Source: Pararhodobacter sp. (GTDB lineage: Bacteria; Pseudomonadota; Alphaproteobacteria; Rhodobacterales; Rhodobacteraceae). Taken from it: a stretch of DNA of 64,000 bases. A model generated the notes under the pieces. That model was not told where the DNA came from. It ran no database searches and was given only the letters and a program-made list of their open reading frames with translations. The stretch spans positions 1,643,001-1,707,000 of the forward strand of contig NZ_JAUCBZ010000015.1 of the NCBI RefSeq assembly GCF_034676545.1, read 5' to 3'. Positions within the stretch are counted from its first letter, which is position 1. Every line of letters begins with the position of its first letter. Below, one piece after another: positions 25,938 through 34,356 of this stretch. A program made the translations under genes and the position numbers.

Positions 25938-27305
25938 TCAGCGGTAGGTGACTTTTTTCGCGGCCTGGACAACCTCATCGGTCGTCACAAGTGCCAGTTT
26001 TTCAAGATTGGCGGCATAGGGCATCGGCACGTCCTTGCCGCACAGGTTTATCACGGGTGCATCAAGGTAATCAAAGGCTTGCTCCATCACCACACTGGTG
26101 ATGAAATTGCCAACCGAGCCCTGCGGGAAGCCCTCTTCGACGGTGATCAGACGGTTGGTCTTGCGCACCGAGGTCAGGATCGCCTCGGTATCCATCGGGC
26201 GGATGGTGCGCAGGTCGATGACCTCGGCGCTGATCCCGTCCTTGGCCAGACGCTCGGCGGCTTCCAGCGCATAGGTCATGCCGATGCCAAAGCTGACGAT
26301 GGTCAGATCCGTGCCTTCGCGGGCGGTGCGGGCCTTGCCGATGGGCACGGTGAAATCCGCCAGATCCGGCACGTCGAACGACCGACCATAGAGGATCTCG
26401 TTCTCAAGGAACACCACCGGGTTGTTGTCGCGGATCGCGGATTTCAGCAGGCCCTTGGCGTCGGCGGCGGTGTAAGGCATCACCACTTTCAGCCCCGGAA
26501 TCTGCGCATACCACGCGGCATAACACTGGCTATGCTGCGCTGCGACGCGGGCGGCTGCCCCGTTGGCCCCGCGGAACACGATCGGGCAGGGCATCTGACC
26601 GCCCGACATGTACAATGTCTTGGCCGCTGAGTTGACGATATGGTCAATCGCCTGCATCGAAAAGTTGAAGGTCATGAACTCAAGGATCGGGCGCGTGCCC
26701 CCCCAGGCCGCACCCACCGCAAGGCCGGTAAAGCCCGCCTCGGTGATCGGCGTATCGACCACCCGGCGCGCGCCGAATTCATCCAGCAAGCCCTGAGAAA
26801 TCTTGTAAGCGCCCTGATACTCGCCCACTTCTTCGCCCATCAGGAACACGGAGTCGTCGGCGCGCATTTCTTCGGCCATCGCCTCACGCAAGGCTTCGCG
26901 CACGGTCATCGACTTCATGGCAGTGCCCTCGGGCCAATCCGGTGCCACCGGGGCCGCAGCCTTTGCCGGGGCCGCAGGGGCGGGCTTTTCCGCCGTGGGG
27001 GCCTCGGTCTTGGCGTCAGGCTTGGGGGCCGGGGCCGCGTCGCCGGTTGCATCGGCGCTGTCGCCGTCTTCCAGCAGCACCGCGATGGCATCGTTGACCT
27101 TCACACCCTCGGTGCCCTCGGCAACCAACAGCTTGCCCATGGTGCCTTCGTCCACCGCTTCGAATTCCATCGTCGCCTTGTCGGTTTCGATCTCGGCGAT
27201 GATCATGCCGGCGGTGATCGTATCCCCCTCTTTGACCAGCCATTTGGCCAGCGTGCCTTCTTCCATCGTGGGCGAAAGGGCGGGCATCAGTATTTGGATC
27301 GCCAT
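25938..27305 (-). CDS. pdhB: Pyruvate dehydrogenase E1 component beta subunit with N-terminal lipoyl domain
   Basis: A 455-residue E1-beta: an N-terminal lipoyl domain nearly identical to that of pdhC (Lys43 in EIETDKATMEFEA), then an Ala/Pro/Lys linker (~80-135), then the transketolase-like beta domain (TVREALREAMAEEMRADD, GEEVGEYQGAYK, RVVDTPITEAGFTGLAVGAA). E1-beta with its own lipoyl domain is typical of alphaproteobacteria. It partners PdhA to form the ThDP site. I chose ATG 27305, where the lipoyl domain starts; an upstream open extension overlaps pdhA and is spurious. Confidence 0.95.
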   Translation of the reverse strand: MAIQILMPALSPTMEEGTLAKWLVKEGDTITAGMIIAEIETDKATMEFEAVDEGTMGKLLVAEGTEGVKVNDAIAVLLEDGDSADATGDAAPAPKPDAKTEAPTAEKPAPAAPAKAAAPVAPDWPEGTAMKSMTVREALREAMAEEMRADDSVFLMGEEVGEYQGAYKISQGLLDEFGARRVVDTPITEAGFTGLAVGAAWGGTRPILEFMTFNFSMQAIDHIVNSAAKTLYMSGGQMPCPIVFRGANGAAARVAAQHSQCYAAWYAQIPGLKVVMPYTAADAKGLLKSAIRDNNPVVFLENEILYGRSFDVPDLADFTVPIGKARTAREGTDLTIVSFGIGMTYALEAAERLAKDGISAEVIDLRTIRPMDTEAILTSVRKTNRLITVEEGFPQGSVGNFITSVVMEQAFDYLDAPVINLCGKDVPMPYAANLEKLALVTTDEVVQAAKKVTYR

Positions 27306-27318
27306 GTCTGGACCTCCC

Positions 27319-28304
27319 TTAAACGTACACGTCAGTCCACAGCTCGGACAGATCCGGCTCGGGGCTTTCCTTGCTGAAATCAGCGGCGGCGTTGACGATG
27401 GCTTTGATTTCCTTGTCGATGGCCTTGAGGTCATCGTCGGTTGCCAATTCGCCGGTCATCAGCAAGTCGCGCACATGCTCGATGGCATCGCGGGTCTCGC
27501 GCATTTTCTGCACTTCTTCGCGGGTGCGATATTTCGCCGGGTCCGACATCGAGTGCCCGCGATAGCGATAGGTCATCACTTCCAGAATATAGGGGCCGTC
27601 ACCCGCGCGACAGGCGGCAATTGCCTTTTCGGCGGCGGCCTTGACGGCCAGGACATCCATCCCGTCCACCGCTTCGCCCTTGATGCCGTACGCCGCGCCC
27701 CGTTCCCAAAGGCTGGGCGACTTGGTCGAGCGCTTCATCGAGGTTCCCATCGCATATTGATTGTTTTCAATCACATAGACGACCGGCAGGTTCCACAACT
27801 CGGCCATGTTATAGGCCTCATAGACCTGCCCCTGATTCGCCGCGCCATCGCCGAAATAGGTGAAGGTGACGTTGTCGTTGCCCTTGTATTTATCGGCAAA
27901 GGCCAAGCCCGTTCCCAGCGGCACCTGCGCGCCGACGATGCCGTGGCCGCCGTAGAAATGCTTCTCCTTGGAGAACATGTGCATCGAGCCGCCCTTGCCC
28001 TTCGAGTAGCCTCCCTCGCGGCCCGTCAGCTCGGCCATGACGCCCTTGGGGTCCATGCCCGCGACCAGCATATGCCCGTGATCCCGGTAGCTGGTGATGC
28101 GTTTGTCGCCCTCTTTGGCGGCGGCTTCGATGCCGACAACAACGGCCTCCTGCCCGATATAGAGGTGACAGAACCCTCCGATCAAACCCATGCCATAAAG
28201 TTGGCCTTTTCCTCGAATCGACGTATCAACAGCATCTCGCGATAGTATTTCAGCAATTCCTCGCCGGATACGTTTGATTTCTGAGCGGTTTTGCGCGTGG
28301 CCAC
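27319..28304 (-). pseudogene. pdhA: Pyruvate dehydrogenase E1 component alpha subunit, interrupted by a 4-bp deletion
   Basis: ThDP-dependent E1-alpha. It starts at GTG 28304 (GGGGAGG upstream), encoding MATRKTAQKSNVSGEELLKY and reading normally to RRFEEKA, then goes out of frame and stops at 28182. The rest, GMGLIGGFCHLYIGQEAVVV to DLSELWTDVYV, is intact in another frame down to 27319. Adding one GGCC unit at 28203-28206 gives EEKAGQLYGMGLIGG, the conserved E1-alpha sequence, and a 329-residue protein. ThDP motif GDGAANQG is intact. A broken pdhA beside intact pdhB-pdhC is unexpected, so a sequence error is a real possibility. Confidence 0.9.
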
Positions 28305-28436
28305 TGGTGCCTCCCCTTGGTCGTGCAGGCGATAGTTTAGCGTTAAACCATCTTTTACACCACGAAGGGTCAAATTGCGAGACTCAATTGGAGCGGGCAA
28401 TGCGAGACCGCCATGCCGCACCATGCGCCTGATAAA

Positions 28437-28745
28437 TCAGCGCAAGACGATTTCGTCGGCCCGCACATAGCCCAGAATATCGCGCGCTTGCTGGTCCAGA
28501 AGGTCGAGATCGAGATATCCGTCCGACAGGCGGCGGGTGCGGTTCTCGATTTCGGCAAGCTCCAGCGCAAGGCGGTCACGCTCAACGCGCAGGATCTCGG
28601 CGTCGGCTTCCACTTGAATGCGGTTGAACAGGCCAAACTCCCCCTGCACGGCGGCAAAGGTCAGATAAACGCCGAATGTTCCTGCAATGGCATAGAACAA
28701 GGCCGGCCCGAAATTGGCACGTTTGCGCTGCATGGTTCTGCTCAT
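28437..28745 (-). CDS. FtsB/DivIC-like septum formation protein
   Basis: A 102-residue bitopic protein of the septum-formation initiator family. It has a short basic N-terminus (MSRTMQRKRANFG), one membrane helix (about 14-34), then a coiled coil (EADAEILRVERDRLALELAE) and a C-terminal LLDQQARDILGYV stretch characteristic of FtsB/DivIC. It would act at the divisome with FtsL/FtsQ. ATG 28733 is an alternative start. It lies upstream of pdhA in the same direction, an arrangement common in alphaproteobacteria. Confidence 0.8.
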   Translation of the reverse strand: MSRTMQRKRANFGPALFYAIAGTFGVYLTFAAVQGEFGLFNRIQVEADAEILRVERDRLALELAEIENRTRRLSDGYLDLDLLDQQARDILGYVRADEIVLR

Positions 28746-28897
28746 GGACCTCTGAATGGGCCTTTCAAACAGGATGCCACAGTCTGCGCGCAAAGGAAAT
28801 CCCTGTGTTGGCGCGTGTCACCGGGTCGCGACGTCGGGTCAGACTTGCCCGACTCAACGGTCGGGCGCAGTCTGACCGCAAAGCACAGGAGCGCCCC

Positions 28898-30487
28898 ATG
28901 ACCCATGCAGCCCCCCGCAGTGATCTTGGCACCCACGAGGTTTTCAACCAGCCCGACACGCTGCTGCGTGATCCGTGGGCCGATGATGTCGCCCTGAAAA
29001 GCATCCTTGGCGCGGATCCCGGTCTTGCCGCCCTGGGCGCGGCGCTGGGCACGCGCGAGATGCGCGAAGCTGCCCGCGATGCACAAACCTGCCTGCCGCA
29101 ATTGCGCGCCTTTGACCGGCACGGACGACGGCTGGACGAGGTGCATTTTCACCCCGGGTATCACCAGTTGATGACGCTCGGGCTTGAGGCAGGCTATGCC
29201 GCGACGGCCTGGGACGGGACCGGTAGCCACCTGCGCCACGCGGCGATCAACTACATGCTCAGTCAGGTGGAACCCGGCGTCTGCTGCCCGATGACGATGA
29301 CCTACGCGGGCTTTCCCGCGCTGTCGGCCGACCCGGTGCTGGCGGCGGTTTGGCAACCCAGATTGACCGCCCGCGCCTATGATCCCTCGCGCCGCTCGGT
29401 GGATCAGAAACAGGCCGTGACGCTGGGCATGGCGATGACCGAAAAGCAGGGCGGATCGGATGTGCGCGCCAATTCCACCCGTGCGGTGCGCGATGGCGAG
29501 GGCTACCGGCTGCATGGCCACAAGTGGTTCTGCTCGGCGCCGATGTGCGACGGCTTCCTGACCTTGGCGCAGACTGAGGCCGGGATCACCTGTTTCCTCG
29601 TGCCACGCTGGCTGCCCGACGGCACGCGCAACGCCTTCAACATCCTGCGGCTCAAGGACAAACTGGGCAACAAGGCCAACGCCTCGTCGGAAATCGAATA
29701 CGACGGCACCTATGCGCAGCGATTGGGCGAGGAGGGGCGCGGGGTGCAAACCATCATCGAAATGGTCCATCACACGCGGCTTGATACCGCCATGGCCCCC
29801 GCCGGGTTGATGCGCGCGGCACTGGCCGAGGCCGTGCATTGGGCGCGCGGGCGCACCACCTTTCAGCGCAAACTGATCGACCAGCCGATGATGCGCGCCG
29901 TGCTGGCCGATCTGGTGCTGGAGTCGGAATCGGCGCTGTTGCTGGCGCTGGATGTGGCGCGCGCCTTTGACGATCCCGACAAGCGCCCCTATGCGCGGCT
30001 GTCGGTCGCCTTGGCGAAATTCCTGTCGAACAAACGTGCGCCGGGGATGATTTACGAATGCATGGAGTGTCTGGGCGGCATGGGTTACGTCGAGGATACG
30101 CCGCTGCCGATGTTGTATCGCGAAGCACCGCTCAATTCGATCTGGGAGGGGTCGGGCAACGTCATTTGCCTCGACATCCTGCGTACCCTGAACCGCGAAC
30201 CCGAAGCCGCGGCGCAACTGAACGCTCGGCTGGATGCGGCGCGCGGGCTGGACCCGAGGTTCGACGCGGCACTGGCCACCCACCGTGACCGCTGGCCAGG
30301 TCTGCCGCCCGAGGGTGAGGCGCGCTGGTTCGCGGAGTCACTGGCGACGTTGCTATCCGGGGCTGTGATGTTGGCCGACAGCCCGATTGCCGGCGAGTTC
30401 ATCGACGCCCGCATGGGCTCTGCGCGGGGCAGTGTGATGGGGGCGACGGGCGTTTACGACACCGCGCAAGTCTTGGCGCGGGTTTGA
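28898..30487 (+). CDS. AidB-like acyl-CoA dehydrogenase
   Basis: A 529-residue flavoprotein of the AidB branch of acyl-CoA dehydrogenases (E. coli AidB is 541 aa and is induced by alkylating agents; its substrate is uncertain). Shared stretches are EVFNQPDTLLRDPW at the start, ITMTFA-like text (CPMTMTYAGFPAL), MTEKQGGSDV, GHKWFCSAP, RLKDKLGNKANASSEIE, ECLGGMGYVEDTPLP and NSIWEGSGNV. I chose ATG 28898, which has CAGGAG upstream; the frame is open much further back over the divergent FtsB-like gene. Two other DNA-alkylation genes (AlkD-like, MPG) occur elsewhere in the window. Confidence 0.88.
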   Translation: MTHAAPRSDLGTHEVFNQPDTLLRDPWADDVALKSILGADPGLAALGAALGTREMREAARDAQTCLPQLRAFDRHGRRLDEVHFHPGYHQLMTLGLEAGYAATAWDGTGSHLRHAAINYMLSQVEPGVCCPMTMTYAGFPALSADPVLAAVWQPRLTARAYDPSRRSVDQKQAVTLGMAMTEKQGGSDVRANSTRAVRDGEGYRLHGHKWFCSAPMCDGFLTLAQTEAGITCFLVPRWLPDGTRNAFNILRLKDKLGNKANASSEIEYDGTYAQRLGEEGRGVQTIIEMVHHTRLDTAMAPAGLMRAALAEAVHWARGRTTFQRKLIDQPMMRAVLADLVLESESALLLALDVARAFDDPDKRPYARLSVALAKFLSNKRAPGMIYECMECLGGMGYVEDTPLPMLYREAPLNSIWEGSGNVICLDILRTLNREPEAAAQLNARLDAARGLDPRFDAALATHRDRWPGLPPEGEARWFAESLATLLSGAVMLADSPIAGEFIDARMGSARGSVMGATGVYDTAQVLARV

Positions 30488-30500
30488 TCGCCGGAACCAC

Positions 30501-30525
30501 GGTGCGTGCAAGCACACACCCTACG
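30501..30525. repeat. Single GTGCGTGCAAGCAC repeat unit
   Basis: GGTGCGTGCAAGCACACACC followed by CTACG, the same unit found as facing pairs at 34287-34347 and 41764-41820. Here it is a single copy between convergent genes. Confidence 0.75.
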
Positions 30526-30541
30526 ACGCGTCGCGTGGGTG

Positions 30542-30910
30542 TCAGAAATGCGCCTTGGGTTCATCGGGTTTGCCTGCCGCCAGTGCCAGCAGCCCGCCGA
30601 TCAGGCAAAAGCCGATCGGGAACATGGTGAATACGCCAAAGCCGAAGGCCAGGTACATCAGCCCACCGGCCGCCAGCATCAACACCCCGCCCCACATCGC
30701 CCGAACGCGTGCCATCGCGCCCCCGGCAATCGCCAGCAACGGCGCGAGGAAGCTGGCGATGCGGATCATCTGCACATTATCGACTTGCGCAAACACCGTC
30801 GCCACATCGGCGTGCGTCTCGACAACGACGGTATAGCCATAGCCGAAGAACCCGACCACCATCGCGATCAACCCGCCGATTATTCCCAGCATCAAGGCTG
30901 CGTTGCGCAT
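30542..30910 (-). CDS. Small four-helix membrane protein, unknown function
   Basis: A 122-residue protein with about four hydrophobic helices: ALMLGIIGGLIAMVVGFFGY, then IASFLAPLLAIAGGAM, GGVLMLAAGGLMYLAFGFG and FPIGFCLIGGLLALAAG, with a short charged tail (KPDEPKAHF). This resembles DUF4064-type small membrane proteins, though I cannot confirm the family. AAAGGGA 7 nt upstream supports ATG 30910. It converges on aidB and is followed on the same strand by nothing related. No function is assigned. Confidence 0.7.
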   Translation of the reverse strand: MRNAALMLGIIGGLIAMVVGFFGYGYTVVVETHADVATVFAQVDNVQMIRIASFLAPLLAIAGGAMARVRAMWGGVLMLAAGGLMYLAFGFGVFTMFPIGFCLIGGLLALAAGKPDEPKAHF

Positions 30911-31019
30911 AGGGTGTTCCCTTTCCAAGTGACAAAACCCGGACGAATGGGGCGGGGCGGATCGTCCTGTTGACGTTGAGATAAAGTGTCTGCCCCTTGA
31001 AGTTCAAGGCCAATGGCGC

Positions 31020-31373
31020 TCATTGCGGTGCGATGCCGGCCTGTGGCAGCAGTGTTGCCACCTTGTACAGCAATGTGCGGGCGGCGCGTGCCCGGGGGTG
31101 GGTCGGGTCCTCGGCGATACTGCGCAGCGCCTCGCCCAGCACCTCGGCCTCATCCTGGGTCAACGCGGTGGGCGGCAAGACCAGCGGTGTGCGCAGGATA
31201 TATCCAAGCCCGCGCTCACCCTCGACGGGGATGCCCGTCGCCGCCATGATCGCCATATCGCGCCAGATCGTGCGCGTGGAAACCCCCATGCGCAGCGACA
31301 GCTCGGCCGCGGTATGCAACCGTCCGTCGCGCAAGATCTGTACGAGATCATACAATCTCTGGTCGCGGTTCAT
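31020..31373 (-). CDS. Short HTH transcriptional regulator (YafY/DeoR-like)
   Basis: A 117-residue protein with an N-terminal winged helix (MNRDQRLYDLVQILRDGRLH, AAELSLRMGVSTRTIWRDMA) of the HTH_11/YafY type and a short C-terminal helical region. Full YafY-type regulators carry a WYL sensor domain and are ~230 residues; this one has none, so it is a naturally short form or a truncated remnant. It is divergent from tatA. A dyad CTGACA-N5-TGTCAG lies 31 bp upstream and could be its own operator. Confidence 0.72.
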   Translation of the reverse strand: MNRDQRLYDLVQILRDGRLHTAAELSLRMGVSTRTIWRDMAIMAATGIPVEGERGLGYILRTPLVLPPTALTQDEAEVLGEALRSIAEDPTHPRARAARTLLYKVATLLPQAGIAPQ

Positions 31374-31403
31374 CGTCTGCCTCCGGTGCCCGGTCAGGGG
31401 GCA

Positions 31404-31420
31404 ACTGACAAAATACTGTC
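31404..31420. promoter_or_regulatory. Dyad upstream of the short HTH regulator
   Basis: CTGACA (31404-31409) and TGTCAG (31415-31420) form an inverted repeat around AAATAC, in the regulator-tatA divergent gap. It is a possible autoregulatory operator; position and symmetry are the only evidence. Confidence 0.3.
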
Positions 31421-31548
31421 AGGAGACCGGCGCTACCACCCCCAATCCGACCGGATTCGGTCTATGTTTTGGCGGCACGGGGCCCTAAATACAAACTCAA
31501 CCGGTTTCGGCACACCCGTGTGCGAACCACGTCTTCAAGGAGGTCATC

Positions 31549-31803
31549 ATGGCTACCGCACAACTTATCTCTCCGCTGTTCATCAACAACATCGGCCCCT
31601 GGGGCTTGCTGCTGATCGGGATCGTCGTTCTGGTGATGTTTGGTCGTGGCAAGGTTGCCGGGCTGATGGGCGAATTCGGCAAGGGCATCACGGCTTTCAA
31701 GCGCGGCGTTCGCGATGGCAGCGAAGAGATTGAAAACCAGGCCGACGAGACAACCCGGACCGTCCGCGACGTGACGCCTGAAAACAATCGCGACAACGCT
31801 TGA
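31549..31803 (+). CDS. tatA: Sec-independent protein translocase subunit TatA
   Basis: An 84-residue TatA that forms the size-variable channel of the twin-arginine export system. It has a single N-terminal helix (GPWGLLLIGIVVLVMFG), the conserved FGRGK hinge, an amphipathic helix (GLMGEFGKGITAFKRGVRD) and an acidic tail. AAGGAGG precedes ATG 31549 with good spacing. It is followed by tatB and tatC, in the usual order. Confidence 0.92.
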   Translation: MATAQLISPLFINNIGPWGLLLIGIVVLVMFGRGKVAGLMGEFGKGITAFKRGVRDGSEEIENQADETTRTVRDVTPENNRDNA

Positions 31804-31854
31804 AATGCCTGACTTGGGCCCTCGGGCCTCGGTCTTTGACGCAAGGAGCGGGTG

Positions 31855-32535
31855 ATGTTGGATATCGGCTGGTCCGAAATGCTGATCGTGGGCGTCGTGG
31901 CGCTGATTGTGGTGGGTCCGAAAGACCTGCCAAAGATGTTTCACGCGATTGGTGAAATTACGGGCAAAGCGCGCGGCATGGCGCGTGAGTTTCAGCGCGC
32001 GATGGATGTTGCCGCCAAAGAGGCGGGTGTCGATGGCATCGCCAAGGATCTGCGCAAGGTGACCTCGGGCCGCGCTTTGAAAGAGGCCGTGGGCTTTGAC
32101 GACATCGAAAAGGAATTTCGCGACATCGGACGCGACCTGTCCGATGACCGCAAAAGCCCCAAGGCCAAGGCCATGCCAAAAGCCGGCGATGCGAAAGCCG
32201 GGGGTGCGAAAACCGGGGGTGCGAAAGCTCTGGAGCCGGAGGAGTCGGAATTTGAGGGTGACGAACTGGACGCCCTCGATCACGATGCGGATCTTGCAGA
32301 GCGCAATGCCAATTTGTCAGCGGTCGAAGAACTCCGCCTGATCCGCGCGCAAAAAATCGCGAACGCCCGTCAGAAAGCCGCCGACGCGCGCGCCCGCAAA
32401 GAGGCCGAGGCCGAGCCCGAAGCCTGGCGTCCGGCCGCCGCGGCAGCGCCTGCGACCGGGCCGACATTGGCCAAAACAACGGCCCCCACACCGAGTTCGT
32501 CGGCGGTTCAGTCCGACGAAGATCCTCAAGGTTAG
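31855..32535 (+). CDS. tatB: Sec-independent protein translocase subunit TatB
   Basis: A 226-residue TatB, partner of TatC in the substrate receptor. The start MLDIGWSEMLIVGVVALIVV has the conserved Glu in the membrane helix, and VGPKDLPKMFHAIGEITGKA is the hinge and amphipathic helix. The C-terminal half is long, charged and low complexity: 15-bp tandem units encode AKAGGAKTGG (about 32190-32230), then Glu/Asp- and Ala-rich stretches. AAGGAG 6 nt upstream favours ATG 31855 over GTG 31852. Confidence 0.92.
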   Translation: MLDIGWSEMLIVGVVALIVVGPKDLPKMFHAIGEITGKARGMAREFQRAMDVAAKEAGVDGIAKDLRKVTSGRALKEAVGFDDIEKEFRDIGRDLSDDRKSPKAKAMPKAGDAKAGGAKTGGAKALEPEESEFEGDELDALDHDADLAERNANLSAVEELRLIRAQKIANARQKAADARARKEAEAEPEAWRPAAAAAPATGPTLAKTTAPTPSSSAVQSDEDPQG

Positions 32536-32542
32536 AACACTG

Positions 32543-33439
32543 ATGACCGCCAAGACCCGTGCCACCGACCGGATCGACGACAGCTCTGCGCCGCTGATCG
32601 AGCATCTCGCCGAATTGCGCAACCGGATCATCAAGTCGCTCTTGGCGTTTGTGCTCGCCATGATGCTGTGTTTCACCGTGTGGAACCCGATTTTCAACTT
32701 TCTGACCAACCCGCTGTGTGATGCGCTGATGGCGCGCGGTCAGGGATGCAATCTGGTGCTGATCCAGTTGCAAGAGGGCTTCTTTGTTGCGGTCAACATC
32801 GCGATGCTGGGCGGCTTTGTCCTGGCCTTCCCGGTGATCGCCTTCCAGATGTGGCGCTTTGTGGCGCCCGGTCTGTATCGCTCTGAAAAAGGGGCGTTTT
32901 TGCCGTTTCTGGTTGCGTCGCCCTTCATGTTCTTTGTCGGCGCGGCCTTTGCGTTCTACATCGTCACGCCGATGGCCTATACATTCTTCCTGAATTTCCA
33001 ACAGTTTGGCAGCGAAGCGACCGATGCGGCGACCGCAACCGGCGCGGTGACCCCCGAAGCCGGAAGCGCCGTCGAGGCCCTGCAGAATGCGGGTATCGCC
33101 TTTCAGGGTTCGGTCAATGAATACTTGCGTCTGACGACGAAATTCATCATTGCCTTTGGCCTGTGTTTCCAATTGCCGGTCTTGCTGACGCTGATGGGCA
33201 AGGCCGGGTTGGTGTCGGCCAAAGGGCTGCGCGCGGGTCGCAAATGGGCGGTTGTCGGCATTCTGACGCTGGCCGCGGTGGTCACGCCCCCCGATGTCGT
33301 GTCGCAAATCGTGCTGTTTATCGCGGTTTACGGGCTCTACGAGGTCTCGGTGATCCTCGTGGCGCGGGTCGAGAAAAAGCGCATCGCCCAATTGCGCGCC
33401 GACGGGTATTATGACGACGAAGACGAAGAAGACCTATGA
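32543..33439 (+). CDS. tatC: Sec-independent protein translocase subunit TatC
   Basis: A 298-residue TatC with six membrane helices, the receptor for twin-arginine signal peptides. Typical features are the N-terminal IEHLAELRNRIIKSLLAF, the FPVIAFQMWRFVAPGLY loop, KGAFLPFLVASPFMFF, and ITVITP-like VVTPPDVVSQ near the end. A charged tail follows (RVEKKRIAQLRADGYYDDED). The insert after helix 3 (ATDAATATGAVTPEAGSA) is longer than in E. coli. It overlaps the next gene by ATGA. Confidence 0.93.
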   Translation: MTAKTRATDRIDDSSAPLIEHLAELRNRIIKSLLAFVLAMMLCFTVWNPIFNFLTNPLCDALMARGQGCNLVLIQLQEGFFVAVNIAMLGGFVLAFPVIAFQMWRFVAPGLYRSEKGAFLPFLVASPFMFFVGAAFAFYIVTPMAYTFFLNFQQFGSEATDAATATGAVTPEAGSAVEALQNAGIAFQGSVNEYLRLTTKFIIAFGLCFQLPVLLTLMGKAGLVSAKGLRAGRKWAVVGILTLAAVVTPPDVVSQIVLFIAVYGLYEVSVILVARVEKKRIAQLRADGYYDDEDEEDL

Positions 33440-34278
33440 CCGATGCCCTCTTGACGCGGATTGCCGAAGCCCTGGAGCGGATCAGCCCAGCCCCGATACC
33501 GGCCCCTGATTTTGCAACCGCCGATGCGTTTGTCTGGCACACCGCGCCGGATCGGCTGGAGCCCGTGACCCAAGTGAACCGCGTGCCGCTGGCGCTGTTG
33601 CACGGCATCGACCGGGTGCGCGACATTCTTCTGGACAACACGGTGCAATTTGCGCGCGGCCACGCGGCGAACAATGCGCTGCTGTGGGGCGCGCGCGGCA
33701 TGGGCAAGTCGTCGCTGGTCAAAGCCATTCACGCCGAGGTTCTGTCCCGCGGTCTGCCCTGTACCCTGGTCGAAATTCAGCGCGAGGATCTGCCGACGGT
33801 GGGCCGCCTGCTGGGGCATTTGCGCGACGCACCGGCGCAGCGGTTCGTGCTCTATTGCGATGACCTCAGCTTCAGCCACGACGATCAGCACTACAAGTCG
33901 CTCAAGGCGCTTCTGGATGGCGGCATCGAGGGGCGGCCGGCGAATGTGGTGCTCTACGCCACCTCGAACCGCCGCCACTTGATGCCGCGCGACATGATCG
34001 AGAACGAACGCTCCTCGGCGATCAGCCCCTCCGAGGCCGTGGAAGAGAAAGTGTCGCTGTCGGATCGGTTCGGGCTGTGGCTTGGGTTCCATCCGTGCTC
34101 GCAAGACGAGTATCTGGCGATGATCGACGGCTATGTGCAGGCTTGGGGGCTGCGTGTTGACCCCGCAACCCTGCGCGCCGAGGCACTCGAATGGCAAGCG
34201 ACACGCGGGTCACGCTCGGGCCGTGTGGCGTGGCAGTTTTTCAGCGATCTCGCGGGCCGACAGGGGCGCGCGCTTTAG
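33436..34278 (+). CDS. DUF815-family P-loop ATPase
   Basis: A 280-residue AAA-type ATPase of the DUF815 family with no established role. Walker A is GARGMGKSS (85-93) and Walker B FVLYCDDLS (137-145). The arginine-finger region ATSNRRHLMPRDM is also visible. The start overlaps the tatC stop (ATGA), so it is probably translated with the Tat genes; whether it helps Tat or cofactor insertion is speculative. It ends before a facing pair of 24-bp repeats. Confidence 0.85.
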   Translation: MTDALLTRIAEALERISPAPIPAPDFATADAFVWHTAPDRLEPVTQVNRVPLALLHGIDRVRDILLDNTVQFARGHAANNALLWGARGMGKSSLVKAIHAEVLSRGLPCTLVEIQREDLPTVGRLLGHLRDAPAQRFVLYCDDLSFSHDDQHYKSLKALLDGGIEGRPANVVLYATSNRRHLMPRDMIENERSSAISPSEAVEEKVSLSDRFGLWLGFHPCSQDEYLAMIDGYVQAWGLRVDPATLRAEALEWQATRGSRSGRVAWQFFSDLAGRQGRAL

Positions 34279-34286
34279 ATCTGCCT

Positions 34287-34347
34287 GTAGGGTGTGTGCT
34301 TGCACGCACCTGACCTTGGGGACGGTGCGTGCAAGCACGCACCCTAC
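34287..34347. repeat. Facing pair of GTGCGTGCAAGCAC repeat units
   Basis: A 24-bp left arm (34287-34310) and a 24-bp right arm (34324-34347) are inverted copies of each other with one mismatch, separated by 13 bp. The arms are themselves near-palindromic. The pair lies between convergent genes and could fold as a bidirectional terminator. Confidence 0.8.
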
Positions 34348-34356
34348 GATCCGGCA

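Noticed and set aside
25221..26630. Plus-strand open frame (469 codons) opposite pdhC and pdhB
   Set aside because: It is antisense to two well-supported genes and spans their junction; low-complexity Ala/Ser text mirrors the Ala/Pro linkers.
28676..28897. Long N-terminal extension of the AidB-like protein
   Set aside because: It overlaps the divergent FtsB-like gene and has no similarity to AidB; CAGGAG before ATG 28898 marks the start.
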